64,000 nucleotides of DNA from Neelides folsomi (taxonomy: Eukaryota > Arthropoda > Collembola > Neelipleona > Neelidae): the NCBI GenBank assembly GCA_034687125.1, contig JAQGBZ010000045.1, positions 186,001-250,000 of the forward strand, in the 5' to 3' direction. This document shows positions 1-13,215 of the stretch, in pieces. Position numbers and translations under genes: made by a program. Within the stretch, counting starts at the first letter, position 1. The number at the start of each line of letters is the position of its first letter. The notes below the pieces were generated by a model, which saw nothing but the letters and a program-made list of their open reading frames with translations, was not told where the DNA came from and ran no database searches.

Positions 1-648
1 AAAATGATTATGACTAGCGGCTCGTGGCCGTGAAGGACGAATTCACATTTTTTCTCAAAATAATTCGAAATCCTCGCGCCACGAGTTTCCTTTCTATTCT
101 CCAATGATTGGTTGGGGGCCAGGGGCGAAATTGGGGCGAAATAGCCCTGAGATTTCTACGCAGGTCCTTTTTTGCAAATTGCGTCAAAAGAGAAGCGATT
201 GAAAAAAGTAATCGCTTATTGCTCGTATGTCAAATGGCTATGCTTTTATCATATCTCATGAGAATCTTGAAACATAAAAAGAAGCTTCACAAAAATACAA
301 ATTAAAAAAAACTGTTGAGAAAGGCCTTTGATCGGAGAGGATAAAATTATTGATAATCTCAAGGAAGACCTTCTGAATTAAAATTATACACGGCATTAAA
401 ATAAAGAGAATAAAGTGACGCATTGTAAATGAGTTTTTATTATTGAATGTAAGGGGGAAGGTGAATAATAATAATATTGGGTTTCTGCATTGTCGGCCGA
501 ATGTGATTACATACACAGGAAGGATGAAGGGACCCTTCTCACATGAAGGGTAAATGCACTGACTAATTCATCTCTGGGGGAAATTAAAATATTTTAATGA
601 AGATACGTTTCATTGTTTTTTTTATCACAAGTCCGTCTTTTGGCCATT
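1..648. other. Intergenic, downstream of ELL
   Basis: No coding exon is recognisable. Open frames are short and show no family resemblance. TTTATT on the plus strand near 432 would read as AATAAA on the minus strand, about 215 bp past the ELL stop, and is a possible poly(A) signal for that gene. Confidence 0.5.
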
Positions 649-3600
649 TTAGTTCCCTCCGTCGTACTCCGCGACGGCTGCTTTGATGTGAGCCAACTTC
701 TCATGGAGGTAAGAAAACTTTTCTTTCGCCTCCTGGTAGCGCCGGTTCCGCTTGTTCAAGTGGTACTCACGAATGATCTCCTCCCGAACCTCCTACAAGT
801 GACGAGGTAAATTTAACCACTTTGTTTTTCCCACTCCTCTGAGGAGAGGAAATTAAGTTTTGAAAGAGGAAATATTGAAAATTACGGCATAGGCGTGGGA
901 ACCGGGTTCCTCGGAGCGAAGACGCTCCTCGAGCTGAGCAAACTTATTCTTGACTTTGTCTATCACAGAATGCAGATCACGGTACTCGGCGTACTCAGCG
1001 TTAAACTCACGCTTGTACCTCGCACGTTCCTCTACTGAACGGATCGCCCCGAATTGCCTATTTCCATATATCAAGAGACTGAATAAGAATTTAATATTCC
1101 AATATGGGTCAGTTTAACTTTGGATCAATTGGTATAAAAAACTGTAGGTGTAGGTTGTGGGTGACATACGCCAAGTAATTAGTATTATTAGAATATAAAG
1201 GCTGCTTGTGAATGTCATCTGATGTGTCATCGGGGGAGGAGTCAGGAGACTCTTTTTGCTTGTGGGCATGAGTTGATCCCGCGGAGGAACTTCCTTTCCC
1301 GCTGTCCACCGAGTCGGATTCATCCGAGTCTTTTTCTCTCCACGCGAGCTCGGAGGAGTCAAAAGGAGGCCAGGGCTCCGGACTCTTCCCGACCCCCGGA
1401 CTCACCCCTCGAGGAGAGGGGGGAGAGGGGGGACGCTGCTTGAAGTGGGAAACCCGCGTTCGCTTCCCGCCTCGCCCGTCCCCGTCCTCCCCAGGCCTCT
1501 TGCAACCGGGAGAGACAAGAGAGGAAGAAGCCGAAGAGTGGCCGGAACGCGGTGAGCTGCCGCTGCTACCCATGCTGCAGTCGCTCCCGGGTGGAGTCAA
1601 ATTCTCCGGTTTATTCCTAAAAAACATCATTACATCACAAATTAAATATTTAATCTCAAGAGTTTCAAGTTTTCAATTTATTTAATCTTAATTATGTAAA
1701 TGAATTTTAATTAATTTTATAAATTTAATCTTAATTAATTGAATTATCAATAAATCTAATCATAATTAAATGATTTATCCATAATAATCAAACCTTCTCA
1801 TGAGGACCCTTTCTTGTTCTGACCAGAAGGGCCATTCTTCATTCACGTCGTTCCACATGCCTCTTGACAAATGGTAGACGTTGTCCTTCAAATGAGACAC
1901 CTGAGCCAAGGCACTCATCAACAGTTTCTTATCCTTGTCTTTCAGACCCTCTGGAAAAACAAAAACAGTTCAGTTATTGGACCTTGTTGATTTGACCATC
2001 TGCCAAAGAACCTCACCTTTAGAGATTTTGCTGTATAATTCCGGCTTTTTATACGTTTTCACTGCCAGCATGTGAATGAGCCGATCGCTATCAGATAAAA
2101 ATATCATTTCATTTGATGCTCCCATTTATCCATTCATTTTTACTCCCTTTCTCGTATATGTATGTTATAAAAATTTACCGTAAGGGCCTTCGAGTAATGT
2201 TAATAGTATCTAAATGCGGCGGTTTCTCCGGTTTACTTCCCGTTTCCGGTCTTGGCGGCTTCGCTCGCTCATATTTTCTTGAGAATGGATTGTGGGTACT
2301 GCTGCTATTATTATTATTATTATTATTATTGTGACCAGGAGAATCGCGTCGTGTTGATGACCAAAGCGTTTTCTTCCCGCCCCGCAGGTGGCTATCGTTT
2401 TGTTCAATCTCCTTCGCACTAAACCCATCCAATGAATATTAATTTCTCTGCTTGCTTAACCCAATTCAATCCACGAAATAAATAATATTGTTTTAATATC
2501 TTCAATAAGTTTAAATTCAACTCCTTTTACCATTCAGATTTTTTGAGTTCTTCAATTTCTTTCATCCTAAGGCGTGTGGCATCGTAAACGTCGTCTTTCG
2601 CAAGGATCCTCATTTTGAAAGGAACGGATCCCATTGACTCCAGCGAACGAGACCCGCAGAGCTCAACGCACTCAAAGGACCCTGATGGCCCTCCGACATC
2701 AGAATTGCAAGAGAGGGAAAAGTCAAAGGATACGCCCTCGCAACCGCCCCCGCCCGGTACGTTGATACGCTATATAAAAAACAAATCCCATGTAATACTG
2801 TAATGACGTCAGTGGACATAATAATAGCATATATAGTCAACTGGAGACATGAGAGTCAAAATAGACGAATGACGACGATTATTAAACAGACGAGGGCCGA
2901 GGACTGACGAAGAGAGATAGTTTGCATATTATGCGACAGAGATATGGATAGCCAAAGGATGGTTCCCCCTGGCCAAACCATCATTCACTTCCTCATTCCA
3001 CGAGGTTGAGGTGCTCAAAGACCCAATTGTTGGCTTAACGCCAAAAAATACCCAAAATTCACGTCGGAGCAAAGTATAATCACCTCGAGAGTCATCATAA
3101 CTTTCTGGCTCCTTTTTTCATTGACAGGACAGAAGAAGGTGATTCCTAACTAATTAACTCTTTTATAAGAGTAGCAATTAAAAAAACTTCCGATCTTATT
3201 TAAATTATCTCTGGCCTCCAATTCTAACAACTCTCAATTCTCTCAAGAAGGAAGACTCGTTATAGTGGATAATTAAGTGGCGGTAGTTATTAAAATGAAG
3301 AAGATGGAATGAAGGTGTGGGTCGGGGCTTAACAAAGGAGGTTTTGGGTCATTTGTAAGTGGGGCTGATGCGTCGCTAGTCGAGATATTCCGCTCATTCC
3401 GGAAGTCTCTCGACCCACACCCACATTCCTATAGACCCCCCTTATGCTCCTCTACAGTACAGATAGTATACAGACCCCAGTGAGGTCCCTCAAATGTCAT
3501 CCCTATGTCTACTAACACAGCATATTAAAAATGATGAGAATGAACCACGAGGTTACGCAAGAAGAATCATTGGAGATGTGGAACTTTCTATAAGGAATTG

Positions 3601-6600
3601 TAAAATGTTTTGAATGGCCCTGAGGGCCGAGATTCGTAGAAATAGAGAAGGGTCGACTCTTCTTATCACATCCACATCTCTCACCGTCAAGATAAGGTTA
3701 ACTCCACTACCCAAGTGGATATGGGGAAAATAAAAGGTGTCAATGTCGAAGTTGGAAAGTGGCCCCGGTGGAGCCAATCACAATCCTACTTTTATCTCTC
3801 CCAATTATAGAAGTGAATGCAATGAGGGGAGGTGCAATTGCACTTGCCCCCCCCCCCCCACCTCCCTTCAAGGAATTCCCTTTATCTCCCCACCAAACCT
3901 CATTAATATTTCATTAACTCAAATCCCACTGTCCATCGGTCCGTCGGTGATGATAAAAAGGAGTATTAGGAAGAAATAACAATAAAGTTAAAGACTTACG
4001 CCTTCATTCCCTAGGAACTTTAACGTTGCTTGCTGCCCAGTCTTATGCTGAAAGAAACAAAAAAAGAACATGAGGATCATTTCATATATATTTTAAATGT
4101 GCTATCATCCTATCTCCTCTCGCCCGAACCCAAATCAACATTTTCCACATTTGGGGAAACCTCGAAACAAAAGTAGAATTACAGAGCTCTCAGCTCCTTC
4201 CCTATTGTGCTTGTGCTTAATTAGAACTTAAAGTACATGTACAGGGATAGGAAATAGGATAGATACTCACTTTGTGTAAACTCTCTGTACAATTGTAACA
4301 TTGCCCATTCACAAGTTGGGGAGTTTAATGTAACACAATCGGTTAGGATATTTCGTTCCTTGTGTTAATAGTTGTTGTAATAGAAGGAAAGGACTCGTAC
4401 TCGAATGTAGGTAAATGTGACAGGTAAATGGGGATTAAAGTGGAGACAAATATTCAGGCCCATGATTTGCTTGTAATATTTGTTTTTAAAACGCGCGTTG
4501 GGCTAAATAAATATTTAATAATATAAAAACTGCTCAACTTTCAACACCTTAAGCCACAAATAAATACATTACACATTAACTACCAATTTCCCCAAAAGCT
4601 TAAAAAGCCTTCAACGACCAGCCCAATTTAATTCCCACTTCCCACCTTTTTAACCTTCCCTCTCGCTCATCAGGGAAAAATTATTATTATTGAGAGAGGA
4701 GCAAAACATTTAATTTATTTAAATATGTATGTTTCGCCGTTTATTAACCTCACATCGGCTCCACAATAGGTGTAATATACAAATAATATCAACATGCATA
4801 ATCCAAGTGACGTCATTCGATTCTTCCAAACTCTTTTTTTATGTGAGCCGAGGTTCCTGGAAGGCTGATGAATCTGAATTTCCCCAATCTAAAAGCAGAG
4901 CAGTTGTGAGCGGCTGGTTCTCCTATTATGCCCTTAAAACTCCCTTTTACTTATCCACTCCTTTGTGGCCAATTTACAATACCTTAGAGTTGGATGATGT
5001 AGGGAATGTATGGACTTACATAAGGGATGCTCGTGACGTGTGTACTTTCTAATCTCATTTCCCTATTAAAGGGGGAGGAGGGGTTCTGCCCGAGGCTAAT
5101 CTTACAAACCCTTCCGCATCTCGCCCTCGACTTATCGAGAAATCGAAAGTATCCCTATATATTTATCAAAAGGTGTACTTCCGTCTCTAGTCATTCCACG
5201 TGAAGGGGAAAAAATCACTTTTTTACCATCTCATTCAATAATAAATAGATTTTATTTCCGACAAGAAGGAACTGAAATGAAAGAACAGAAATGGGAGGAA
5301 TCTCTCTATTTGGAATCTGGTGAAACACAATTGAGGAAAATTGAGGAAAATAAGATGATGGAATCAATGGGATGGTGAAATTGATGTGGTCGTATTTACA
5401 TACTCTAAATACTCTCATCCCGTTTTAAACTTTAATTTCCTCCTATCTGTTTGCTTCCACAATTACCCTTCCCCATTTCCTACTTTAAGGACATTCGAGC
5501 CATGTTTGGAAATGAACCCTTCCACAAATAAGTTTATGGGGGAATAAATAGAATAAAAATTGACAATTCTGGAAAGGTTTCGTCGTCCGTTAAATTAAAA
5601 TATCTCAACGACCTTCTTCCATCCCCTAGCCGCCGCTTAATCTCGCCCTCATCGTAAATGCGGATTAAGACTAAATTAATAGTCATTCACCATTCAATAC
5701 TTCTCACTTGGCTCCTGAGTGCGGTTTATGTATGTGTGGAAATGGAGGATTTAGATTAAACACAATATTAATAAGCGTTGAAGTAAGGTGTATTATTATC
5801 TACAATGCAGTCGGTTAATGTAATAATTTATTATATCTCTCATTTTATTTCGAATCAGCTCCTTGCATACGCAGAGTGATAGGGTTTGGGGGTCGAGGGG
5901 CGGAGAACGAGATTTCCACTCTATATCGATATTTCATATAATATAATGTGTAACCATTATACCCATTATTTATTATTGCAACTATGTATTATTCTAATGG
6001 GCTTTCCTCTATCCGAGCCGTATCTCATTTTGTCCAATCTTACAACGATATATATTTTTATACATAATAGATTCTTGGGCCCTTTTTCCCCAGGAATATA
6101 TATTGGGAAGCCCAAGGACCTTTCAGGAACCCTTAAGATTTATTTGGGAGGATTGGGAAAGGATGGATGTAAAAGTGGGAAGGCCCCCCTCTTCTCCACT
6201 TGGAGAGTTTTGTAGAGAGTTGGATGGAAGTGAAAGGGGAGATAAGAAATCCTTCCAGCTGATGGTTAAAGGGCCCTTCATCGTCCCCTCAATTCAATAG
6301 GAACCGTATGGAAGTTAGGGAAATTCACCACCCGAGAGAAAGGAACTCTCCTTGAACCATTTTAGCATAAGGGGACAACGAACGCCTTTGGTCCCTCTGC
6401 ACCAAATCTTCCATTTTAATTTGATCAACAACCGACAGATCCTGGAGAATATCAAGGGCCCAAAAATGAAAGACTGGGGAACGGGAACGAGATGGAAAAA
6501 TGGATTTTAATTGGGAGAACGTTACACTCGAATTGAGAGATTTTTTGGGAGAGAAAGGGGGAGAGTGAGAAGAAGGGGCTGGGTAGGTCAAATAACCTGA

Positions 6601-6737
6601 AACTTGAGGAACTCCTCGATGGCCCTTAGAGCGGAGTCGGTGAGCTTGACGAAAATGGCGGCCTTCCTATCCGATTTTCGGGTATTTTGAAGGTGAGGAG
6701 ATGACAATCCATACTTAAGAGACTCCACCAGCGCCAT
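649..6737 (-). CDS. ELL: RNA polymerase II elongation factor ELL (Su(Tpl) homologue), 8 exons
   Basis: ELL suppresses Pol II pausing and is a subunit of the super and little elongation complexes in the nucleus. Exons, 5' to 3' on the minus strand: 6737-6597, 2769-2531, 2418-2179, 2087-2017, 1950-1794, 1616-1170, 1057-886, 792-649. All junctions are GT-AG and phases agree, giving 1611 nt (536 aa). The first exon carries VKLTDSALRAIEEF, typical of the ELL N-terminus. Exon 2 matches the GSF.C(I/V) and later DDVY.A segments of vertebrate ELL. Exons 3-5 contain LRDRLIHMLAV, KKPEL and GLKDKDK, as in the ELL RVIHLLALRPY-KKPELLLRL region. Residues about 425-536 are the C-terminal occludin/ELL domain (RYKREFNAEYAEYRDLH, then YLHEKLAHIK and stop). 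Between them lies a Ser/Pro-rich linker. Length is close to vertebrate ELL (about 600 aa). Start: the first ATG preceding KYGLS, as in human ELL. Intron 1 is 3.8 kb; a small extra exon inside it cannot be excluded. Confidence 0.93.
2307..2330 (-). repeat. (ATT)8 microsatellite encoding poly-Asn in ELL
   Basis: Eight perfect ATT triplets lie inside ELL exon 3. On the coding (minus) strand they read AAT x8, giving Asn157-Asn164, followed by Ser-rich sequence in the linker of the ELL N-terminal region. Confidence 0.9.
2770..6596. other. ELL intron 1 (3.8 kb)
   Basis: The donor follows Gln47 at 6597 and the acceptor precedes 2769. It contains a 13-C homopolymer at 3847-3859 and AT-rich filler. 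Open frames at 3553-3777 and 5886-6591 have no recognisable homology or consistent splice signals, so none is annotated. Confidence 0.7.
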
Positions 6738-9494
6738 TTCTGGTCGGATTCTGGCGAGGAGGAGGAGACAGCCCTCAGCAACCCACACACACCTCACCAC
6801 CCCGTATTTCCCCCTCGCCCCACTTACACACGAGGACCTTCCCTTAACACCTCCTAATTATTTATCTTTTTCTTGATTTGATTTAACTCTAAACCCCCAT
6901 TAATCCCAGGGAATCTATTCTAAAACCACTCTGATGATGATTTAACAAAGTTCAAAAAGTGGAAACTTGAAAAGTACCGTTCGAATGATAGTACAATGGG
7001 TGATTGTAAAATAACAATTGAAATTCAAAAAAAACTAAAAATTAATATTTACAGGTAAATGATGATTGAACACGAAAAACAACTTGATTTTTAAACTACT
7101 TAAGAATTGCGTATGAGAGACAAAGGACACAACGAACACTCCCAAAAAACCCCCAATAAGTACTAATAACTGAGTTAAAAGACGTCACAATAATCCTACC
7201 CTACTTGATTGAACTCTTGAGGTATCTTAATGCTAATTAACTACAACAAAACAACTTATTTTAATTTTTAACGAGAGCGATAATAATACGCAGTTAACAG
7301 TGGATAAAGTTGAAGAAAGTGTTTGAATTAAATGCAAAATATTTCGCAGCTCATATCCGCTCATAAGGAAAGGGTCATTGTGAGACAATTTCTCCTTCAC
7401 AAAGTCACATCCCTCCGCCTCAAGTAACTCTCAAAGTTGGTTCAACGAATTCGCAAAAATCCCAATGAATCAGCAATGCGAAAACGAGTACACACTTTGC
7501 CCCAAAGTGCAGTAACAGCGCGCAGTGCATATGGTGCTAAACTCCCAAGCTATTTATTCTATGAGTTCTATCTCCTTCTATAGGATTCTCCGTATATTAA
7601 TCTACGTGAACATCCAAACGACGTAAGTACTTTCAACACACGTCATTCTCTCGCCAAAAGTGTCAAGATGCGAGATGACGAGAGAGATACACAAATCCCT
7701 ATATATTTTATATATTTATATACAGATGATGTATTCATTATATTTTATCTCCAACACTTTCGTATGGGCTATGGGCTAAGTGGGCTATAGTGTCATTTTG
7801 CCATTGAATGAAATTTATTCTTTTATGCTTATTGCTTATTGAATTTTTATGTTTAGTAAATAACTATCTTGTTTATGGTGAATTGGATACACATAAACAA
7901 GAACAATCAATGTAATTTCAATAGAAAAATTATGATAGCTTTTAAGTACTATTCCATGTAATAATACCGACGATGATTTATTTATCTCAGTCCAATTAGC
8001 ATATTTATAACTATGTTACAATTACAGCTTTTATCTATGTTCGTTTTTTATTAAACTGGTCGATATGTGTTATAATAATTATGAGCAAATATAGTTTTAT
8101 ATATTATATTACTTTAATAAAAAAAATAATAAATAAGAGGAATGTATAACTTGTACTTTACTTACTTTGCGTACTCTACACTTCTCGAATATGGTCTTTT
8201 ACCACGAAAATGATAATAAAGCTGTACCTAATAAGAGCAAATTGAGTGGAGGTAAGGATTGTGAAACGTGAGTGTAAATAGTTATTTATTTGTCAGTCAC
8301 AATGTTGGACATGGTTATTGCTCGTATGTTATTTGTATATGTATAATTTTTTTCTTGATGAGCATCTCAAATAATTTATTATAATTATTGGGTATTTTTC
8401 CATGTACAGTAGCTCTTGATGGCCCAGTCCTTATGATAGAGAGTGTATGGGTGTGAAGAAGGCCATGAATAAAATGGACAGAAGTTGTAAGAAAAGAAAT
8501 GTATTGGAGCTACTTACACATGTTCATTTATCAGATTAAACATCTCTTGAGTCTTCTTCTTCGAGGAGAATGAAAAAGTGATTGTGAAGATTCGATAATT
8601 TATAGGAGAGAATCCCTTATAAAATAATTTTTCGCATTGCTCAACCCTCCTCCATTGACATGGATTTGAGGATGAGGAGAAATGTGGGGAAATAGTAAAT
8701 GAATGAGGATTGCCGTAACTTGAGGGATTCTCATGCCAAGTTGGATCATCTTCTTTGAGGACGAGTTATTCGCATTAGAAGGAAAATGAGACAAGGAGAC
8801 ACTTGATCAAATGACAATCCCCGTGTCACTCGTGTGCGTCCAAAATTATATTTCAACGAACAAGGAAAGCACTTCCACTGTTTTTTTCAATAATCATAAT
8901 CATAACTCACCTGGTGCTGGGGAGAAGATTATGAGTGGTGAAACACGGGTTCCTTCCTTTTTTGAGACCATTGGGAAATGGGGAAGAATGAGAGTCCTCG
9001 ATGCGCGAAGATCCCCCGGTTGTATAATCCTATCTTGTATAAACCTCCTCCATTTATTATCTCATTAATACAAAAGAGGGGAGATTGAATGGATTTTAAG
9101 TAACTGGTTGTAAGGTAGTGAACGTGCAGACTCATCCTTTCCTATCAACATGGTGTGGATGACCTCGGGTGGATAATAGTTGTCACCTGGGCCCTTGTGT
9201 CCACTCTTCGGTTGCCCAATGAGTTTCATCACTTTATTATGCAAATGGGACGCGAGGGTGATTCTAATTCTAAATGTTCCCGGTCGAGTTCATTCGGCGG
9301 CCGCCTTTCGTAATGTGGAGTGAGGCGAGCGAGGTGGGAGAATCTCGCTTTACGACCACCAAATGACAGATTTACTCCTTTTCCAAATTGCCCATTTATC
9401 CCACATCTTCACCTGGGAGAAGAAGATGGTCGTTGTCCAGCGGGGGCGTCTGCACGACTTCCCTCCCAAGAAGCGCCCCTTGCGAGGACTCGTG
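6738..9494. other. Intergenic, between ELL and the secreted-protein gene
   Basis: Holds the divergent upstream regions of ELL (right-to-left) and the secreted glycine-rich protein (left-to-right). Very AT-rich from about 7.7 to 8.4 kb, more GC-rich at 9.28-9.5 kb next to the TATA box. No exon or repeat family could be supported. Confidence 0.5.
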
Positions 9495-9502
9495 TATAAA
9501 AA
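9495..9502 (+). promoter_or_regulatory. TATA box (TATAAAAA) of the secreted-protein gene
   Basis: TATAAAAA lies 58 bp before the start codon at 9553, with TCACA-type initiator-like motifs about 30 bp downstream (around 9525-9540). A strong TATA box is typical of highly and stage-specifically expressed arthropod cuticle genes; that link is inference. Confidence 0.75.
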
Positions 9503-9552
9503 GGAACGGCGGAACGTCGCTACCTCACAACTCACACAATCACAACTTCATC

Positions 9553-10864
9553 ATGAACAAGCTCGTAAGTCCATCCTTTCATCTTCATCTTACAAAGATC
9601 TTACAACCAATATCTCATAACAAAGATCTTACAACTAAATTCTCACAATAAAGATCTTACAACAAAAATTTTATAACTAGGATTTTACAGAAAAGATTTT
9701 ACAACAATTTTTGCGATTTTTTTCCAAATCTTTCTTGATAATAGACAAGAAAGCTCTTTAAAAAGCTTTTAACAAGAAAGTTTCTCAAAATCTCAGTTTT
9801 TTGAAAATGTGTTCACCAAGTTGTTTTTTCTTAGTTTATCATCGCCGCCCTCGTGGCAGCCGTCGTGTGCGAGCCTCCATCCCAATACGGAGCTCCATCC
9901 AACTCCTACGGATCCCCCGGAGGTTCATCTGCAGGAGGATTCTCAGGTGGAGATGAAGGCGAAACCAACGAAGGCCAAGCCCCAGGTCCAGTCGTCGACC
10001 AAGCTCTCCTTGCCCGGATCGCCGAGATCCTTGGCCAACACGCTGAGTCTGGATCAGCCTCAGGAAACTCCGGATACTCCCAAGGAGGACAACAAGGAGG
10101 ATACTCTGCCCCAGCCCCAGCTCCAGCCCGTGGAGGATATTCCCAAGGAGGTTCCTCAGGAGGATACCAACAAGGAGGACAACAAGGAGGATACCAACAA
10201 GGAGGAAACCAGGGAGGAAACCAAGGAGGATACTCTGCCCCAGCCCCACAAAACTCTTATGGTAAAAATCTCCTTAAAACCTCTTTAAAACCTCCTTAAA
10301 AATCTCCATAAAAATCTCTTGTCTAAATGGCCTTTGTATTTCATTTCCTTCTAACTGTGTTTTATAGTTAAACATGTAACACTTTCGTTTTTAATGTTAT
10401 TTGACCAACTGCCAAGTGTGTGCTTATTGAGTTGTTTTGTTTATTTTGTAGGCGCTCCAGGAGGTGGCCGAAGCTCAGGTGGCCCAGTTGAACTCGGAGA
10501 AGTCTCAAAGGGACGTTTGGTCGCCAACTTCGGTAAAAGCACATACAAAATGCAACCTAATTGTCAAACAACTTTTTCCTAATCTTTATTGCCAATTTGT
10601 TTATTCAAACGCTCAATGTACTATTTGTACGTATTGTCATTTTCATTTATCTTCCCTATAAACGTTCCATTAACTTTTTTTTATTTTATTTTAATATTTC
10701 AAACAATGAAAATGATTAGGAATATGTGGGCCTGAATTTTAAACTTTTAAACTCATTATGTTTTAATTGCAGTCGAGATGGGACAAAGCCAAGGAGGACG
10801 TAACCAGGGAGGACAACAATACGGAGCACCCGCTGCCCCAAGCCAGCAATACGGAGCCTTTTAA
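9553..10864 (+). CDS. Secreted Gly/Gln-rich cuticle-type protein, 4 exons
   Basis: Exons 9553-9564, 9835-10261, 10452-10532, 10773-10864; phases agree and give 203 aa. The first coding exon is only 12 nt (MNKL) and splices to the hydrophobic core FIIAALVAAVVC, so the signal peptide (about residues 1-16) is split by intron 1, a common arrangement in arthropod cuticle genes. The mature part has a Pro/Ser/Gly head, a conserved-looking patch (VVDQALLARIAEILGQ), then repeated QGGY/QQGG and APAP units, a charged strip (ELGEVSKGRLVANFG) and a QQYGA tail. I see no Rebers-Riddiford chitin-binding domain, so chitin binding is not shown. The likely role is a structural, low-complexity matrix or cuticle protein. 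AATAAA at 11014 follows the TAA by 150 bp. Longer open frames in other frames and on the opposite strand arise from the GGA-rich repeats. Confidence 0.85.
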
Positions 10865-12481
10865 AGTGGAATTAAGAGATAATCCATTTATTACCGGAAA
10901 GATCCCTCTGGGGGTGGCGACATAGTCACCGAGTTCCTCCGCCGCCCCCACAACCCTTCTTTACCACCTCCACAACTCGTGCCAACTCTTTTTAAAAATG
11001 AAATTATATTTTAAATAAAAAAGCATATTTCCTCACTTACAAATCTTGGTTCATGCATCTTCTTTCCCAATCTTACTTTCACTTATTTCATTCTCCCAAT
11101 CTCTGTACTCTATTTTTGAATAATTTATCATCACCATCATCATCATCATATATTCATATCTTCATTATCCCTTGTGAAAGACCCCAAAAACCACAAGGTG
11201 AGAATTCCTCTTACTATTTGGACTTAACTGCTTAGGACCTATACAATCTTTATAAGGAATATGGTGCCAAGAAAATTTAACTCTTTGGCTTCATCTTTGT
11301 TGATGTTGGTACCTTAATAAAGGAATCTATCTAATCATATGCACGGCACATCTAATTGTTAAACAACGTGACAAAATCATTCATCACTTCATCTCTATGT
11401 AGAGCAGATGAGAGGGGCTGCATAAAGAATGCAATTCATCCTTCAAAAAGGTCTTAATTTCCCTACACATGTCCCATATAACTCTTGTAAGATCTACATA
11501 ATATGTAAGGCCTGTAACCGAGCTGAGGTCGTAAATGAGTACTAGGCATAATGTAATGATGTGTTGAGGAGAAGAATGAGCATAATTGATAGGAAAATTG
11601 GTAAAATATTCTTGTTTGAAATTAAAAGGAGATTCTTCTAAGAGTTGCATAATATGAGGAATTGGCGAGGAGGCGTTCTGTTGTTGTTGAAGGTAGCTTA
11701 TGCTAATGGTGTTTATCGAAAAGATCCACGAGTCTTTTGAAATTCTCCTTGTATTACCCAAATCATCTCTGGTGGTGGCAATTATGAGAGAAACTCTTTT
11801 TTCCACCCTAAACACGCTCAAGTCAGCAGTGTGCGGTGTTCTGATGTAATTCAAAGTGACGGATAGGGGAATGGAAAGCTTCTTTGAAAATTACTATCCT
11901 TTTGCTGTTGCTCCCTCCACTCATCTTTTTCATCTCTGGTCTGTGAAGTTTGTGATGGAGGGGAGAAAAGAAGAAGGCGAAATCCTTTCCACACTTTAAG
12001 ACTCAAACGTGTGCCAAATTCATTTAAATAACAAAAGAGGAAGAAGGGACGATGATGAAGGAGAAATAGAACGCGCATGAAATGCTTAAACCCTTTACTC
12101 AAAAATATTATACAAACTTTTATATAATTATGTATACACAAACTTATCATCATGATAAGATGTATAATTTGTAGCTGTATAGCTTATTATGTATATGTAC
12201 GAACTTTTAATACTTTTATTAATTTCATTTCCTCCTCGTGCTCATCATTTCTACTTTCTTATATTTTATGATGTATGCACGTATTTCAAAATTGCTAATT
12301 AACAGTTCCTCAGTTCCTCCCATTATCCTCCCTTGAGTAAAATCCTTTTATTTATATACCATAATGGAAACTAATGATAGGCAACATTGATAACAATTTG
12401 TGATTGATGCATTTAATAAGAAAATAGAACATAATTATTTCATTATTCACGTCCCTTTTTGGGCTGCAAATTTTACATAGA
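10865..12481. other. Intergenic with two overlapping minus-strand ORFs of unknown meaning
   Basis: A (TCA)n-like microsatellite sits at 11127-11150. On the minus strand an open frame of 156 codons (11854-11384) directly follows one of 100 codons (12153-11851), overlapping by ATGA. Neither resembles a family I know and no splice partners were found. The first is longer than expected by chance at this base composition but is not convincing as a gene. Confidence 0.4.
11014..11019 (+). promoter_or_regulatory. Poly(A) signal AATAAA
   Basis: Canonical AATAAA 150 bp after the stop codon of the secreted glycine-rich protein gene. Confidence 0.7.
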
Positions 12482-12573
12482 TAAAAGAAAATGCATTTGT
12501 GATGAATGATGAAACATGAAATGAAACGTGACAGTCATTGGATGAAAATGAGGGGTTTATTTTTAAAATAAAT
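12482..12573 (+). repeat. Direct repeat, copy 1 left part
   Basis: About 90% identical by eye to 14427-14517 (shared words include AAAATGCATTTGTG, ATGAAACGTGAC and GAAAATGAGGGG). The rest of this copy continues at 13216 after an interruption. Confidence 0.8.
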
Positions 12574-13215
12574 GTTTCAGGTTGGAACGTTCCCATATTT
12601 ATATATTCTCATGCATGCGTTCCCAACAGTGTTCCCGGTTACACATTGCAAAGTTTGGTAAAACGAAATTTTGAATTTTTTGGTATGTGAAATATATAGT
12701 ATACCTATTATCCTAGAGCACATTGGGCAAAATTTCAACAAAATTTACACGGATTTCCTTATTATTTTCATTTGGGACTTATAGGAGGGTTTGACTTCGA
12801 CTTGCTCTTCCCCTTGAAACCCCTAGTGACTTCTATCGGGCTAGAGGATGCTGGAGTGGGAGTCTCAAAAAGCATGACTCATCTTGGTTACATTGGCCTC
12901 AATAATATGGAATATTCTTGCCTTTTGCGAACCTTCCGCGCATCCGCACTCACTTCTCGTGCAGCATTTCACAAACCTAAAAGAAGAACACAAGAATAGA
13001 CTTTTTAAAAGTAGATTATAAGGTTTCTCTTGCTCTGCCCCTTGCCTTTCTACGTTATCAAGAGAAAGCTCAAGTTTAAGTCAAAGAGGAATATTCCTGA
13101 ATCTCTCTATTCCCTATATGCTCTAAAATTATAATGGGTCTGTAATGAACAATGTAGAATTTGAAATGTTGTGAAATGGGGCTATGGAACCATCTATCTC
13201 AGGCATTCCGATCAG
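12574..13215. mobile_element. Possible 642-bp insertion splitting the repeat
   Basis: Relative to the uninterrupted copy at 14427-14550, copy 1 is split here. TAAAT is present on both sides (12569-12573 and 13216-13220) and could be a 5-bp target-site duplication. I see no terminal inverted repeats. An open frame of 75 codons at 12772-12999 has no recognisable product. Element class unknown. Confidence 0.4.

Noticed and set aside
3553-3777. Minus-strand ORF in ELL intron 1 as a missing ELL exon
   Set aside because: Its translation does not resemble the ELL N-terminal domain, and exons 1 and 2 already join in phase 0.
9839-10249. Long minus-strand and second plus-strand open frames over the glycine-rich gene
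   Set aside because: They arise from the GGA/CAA repeat composition, lack signal peptide or splice support, and contradict the exon phases of the real gene.
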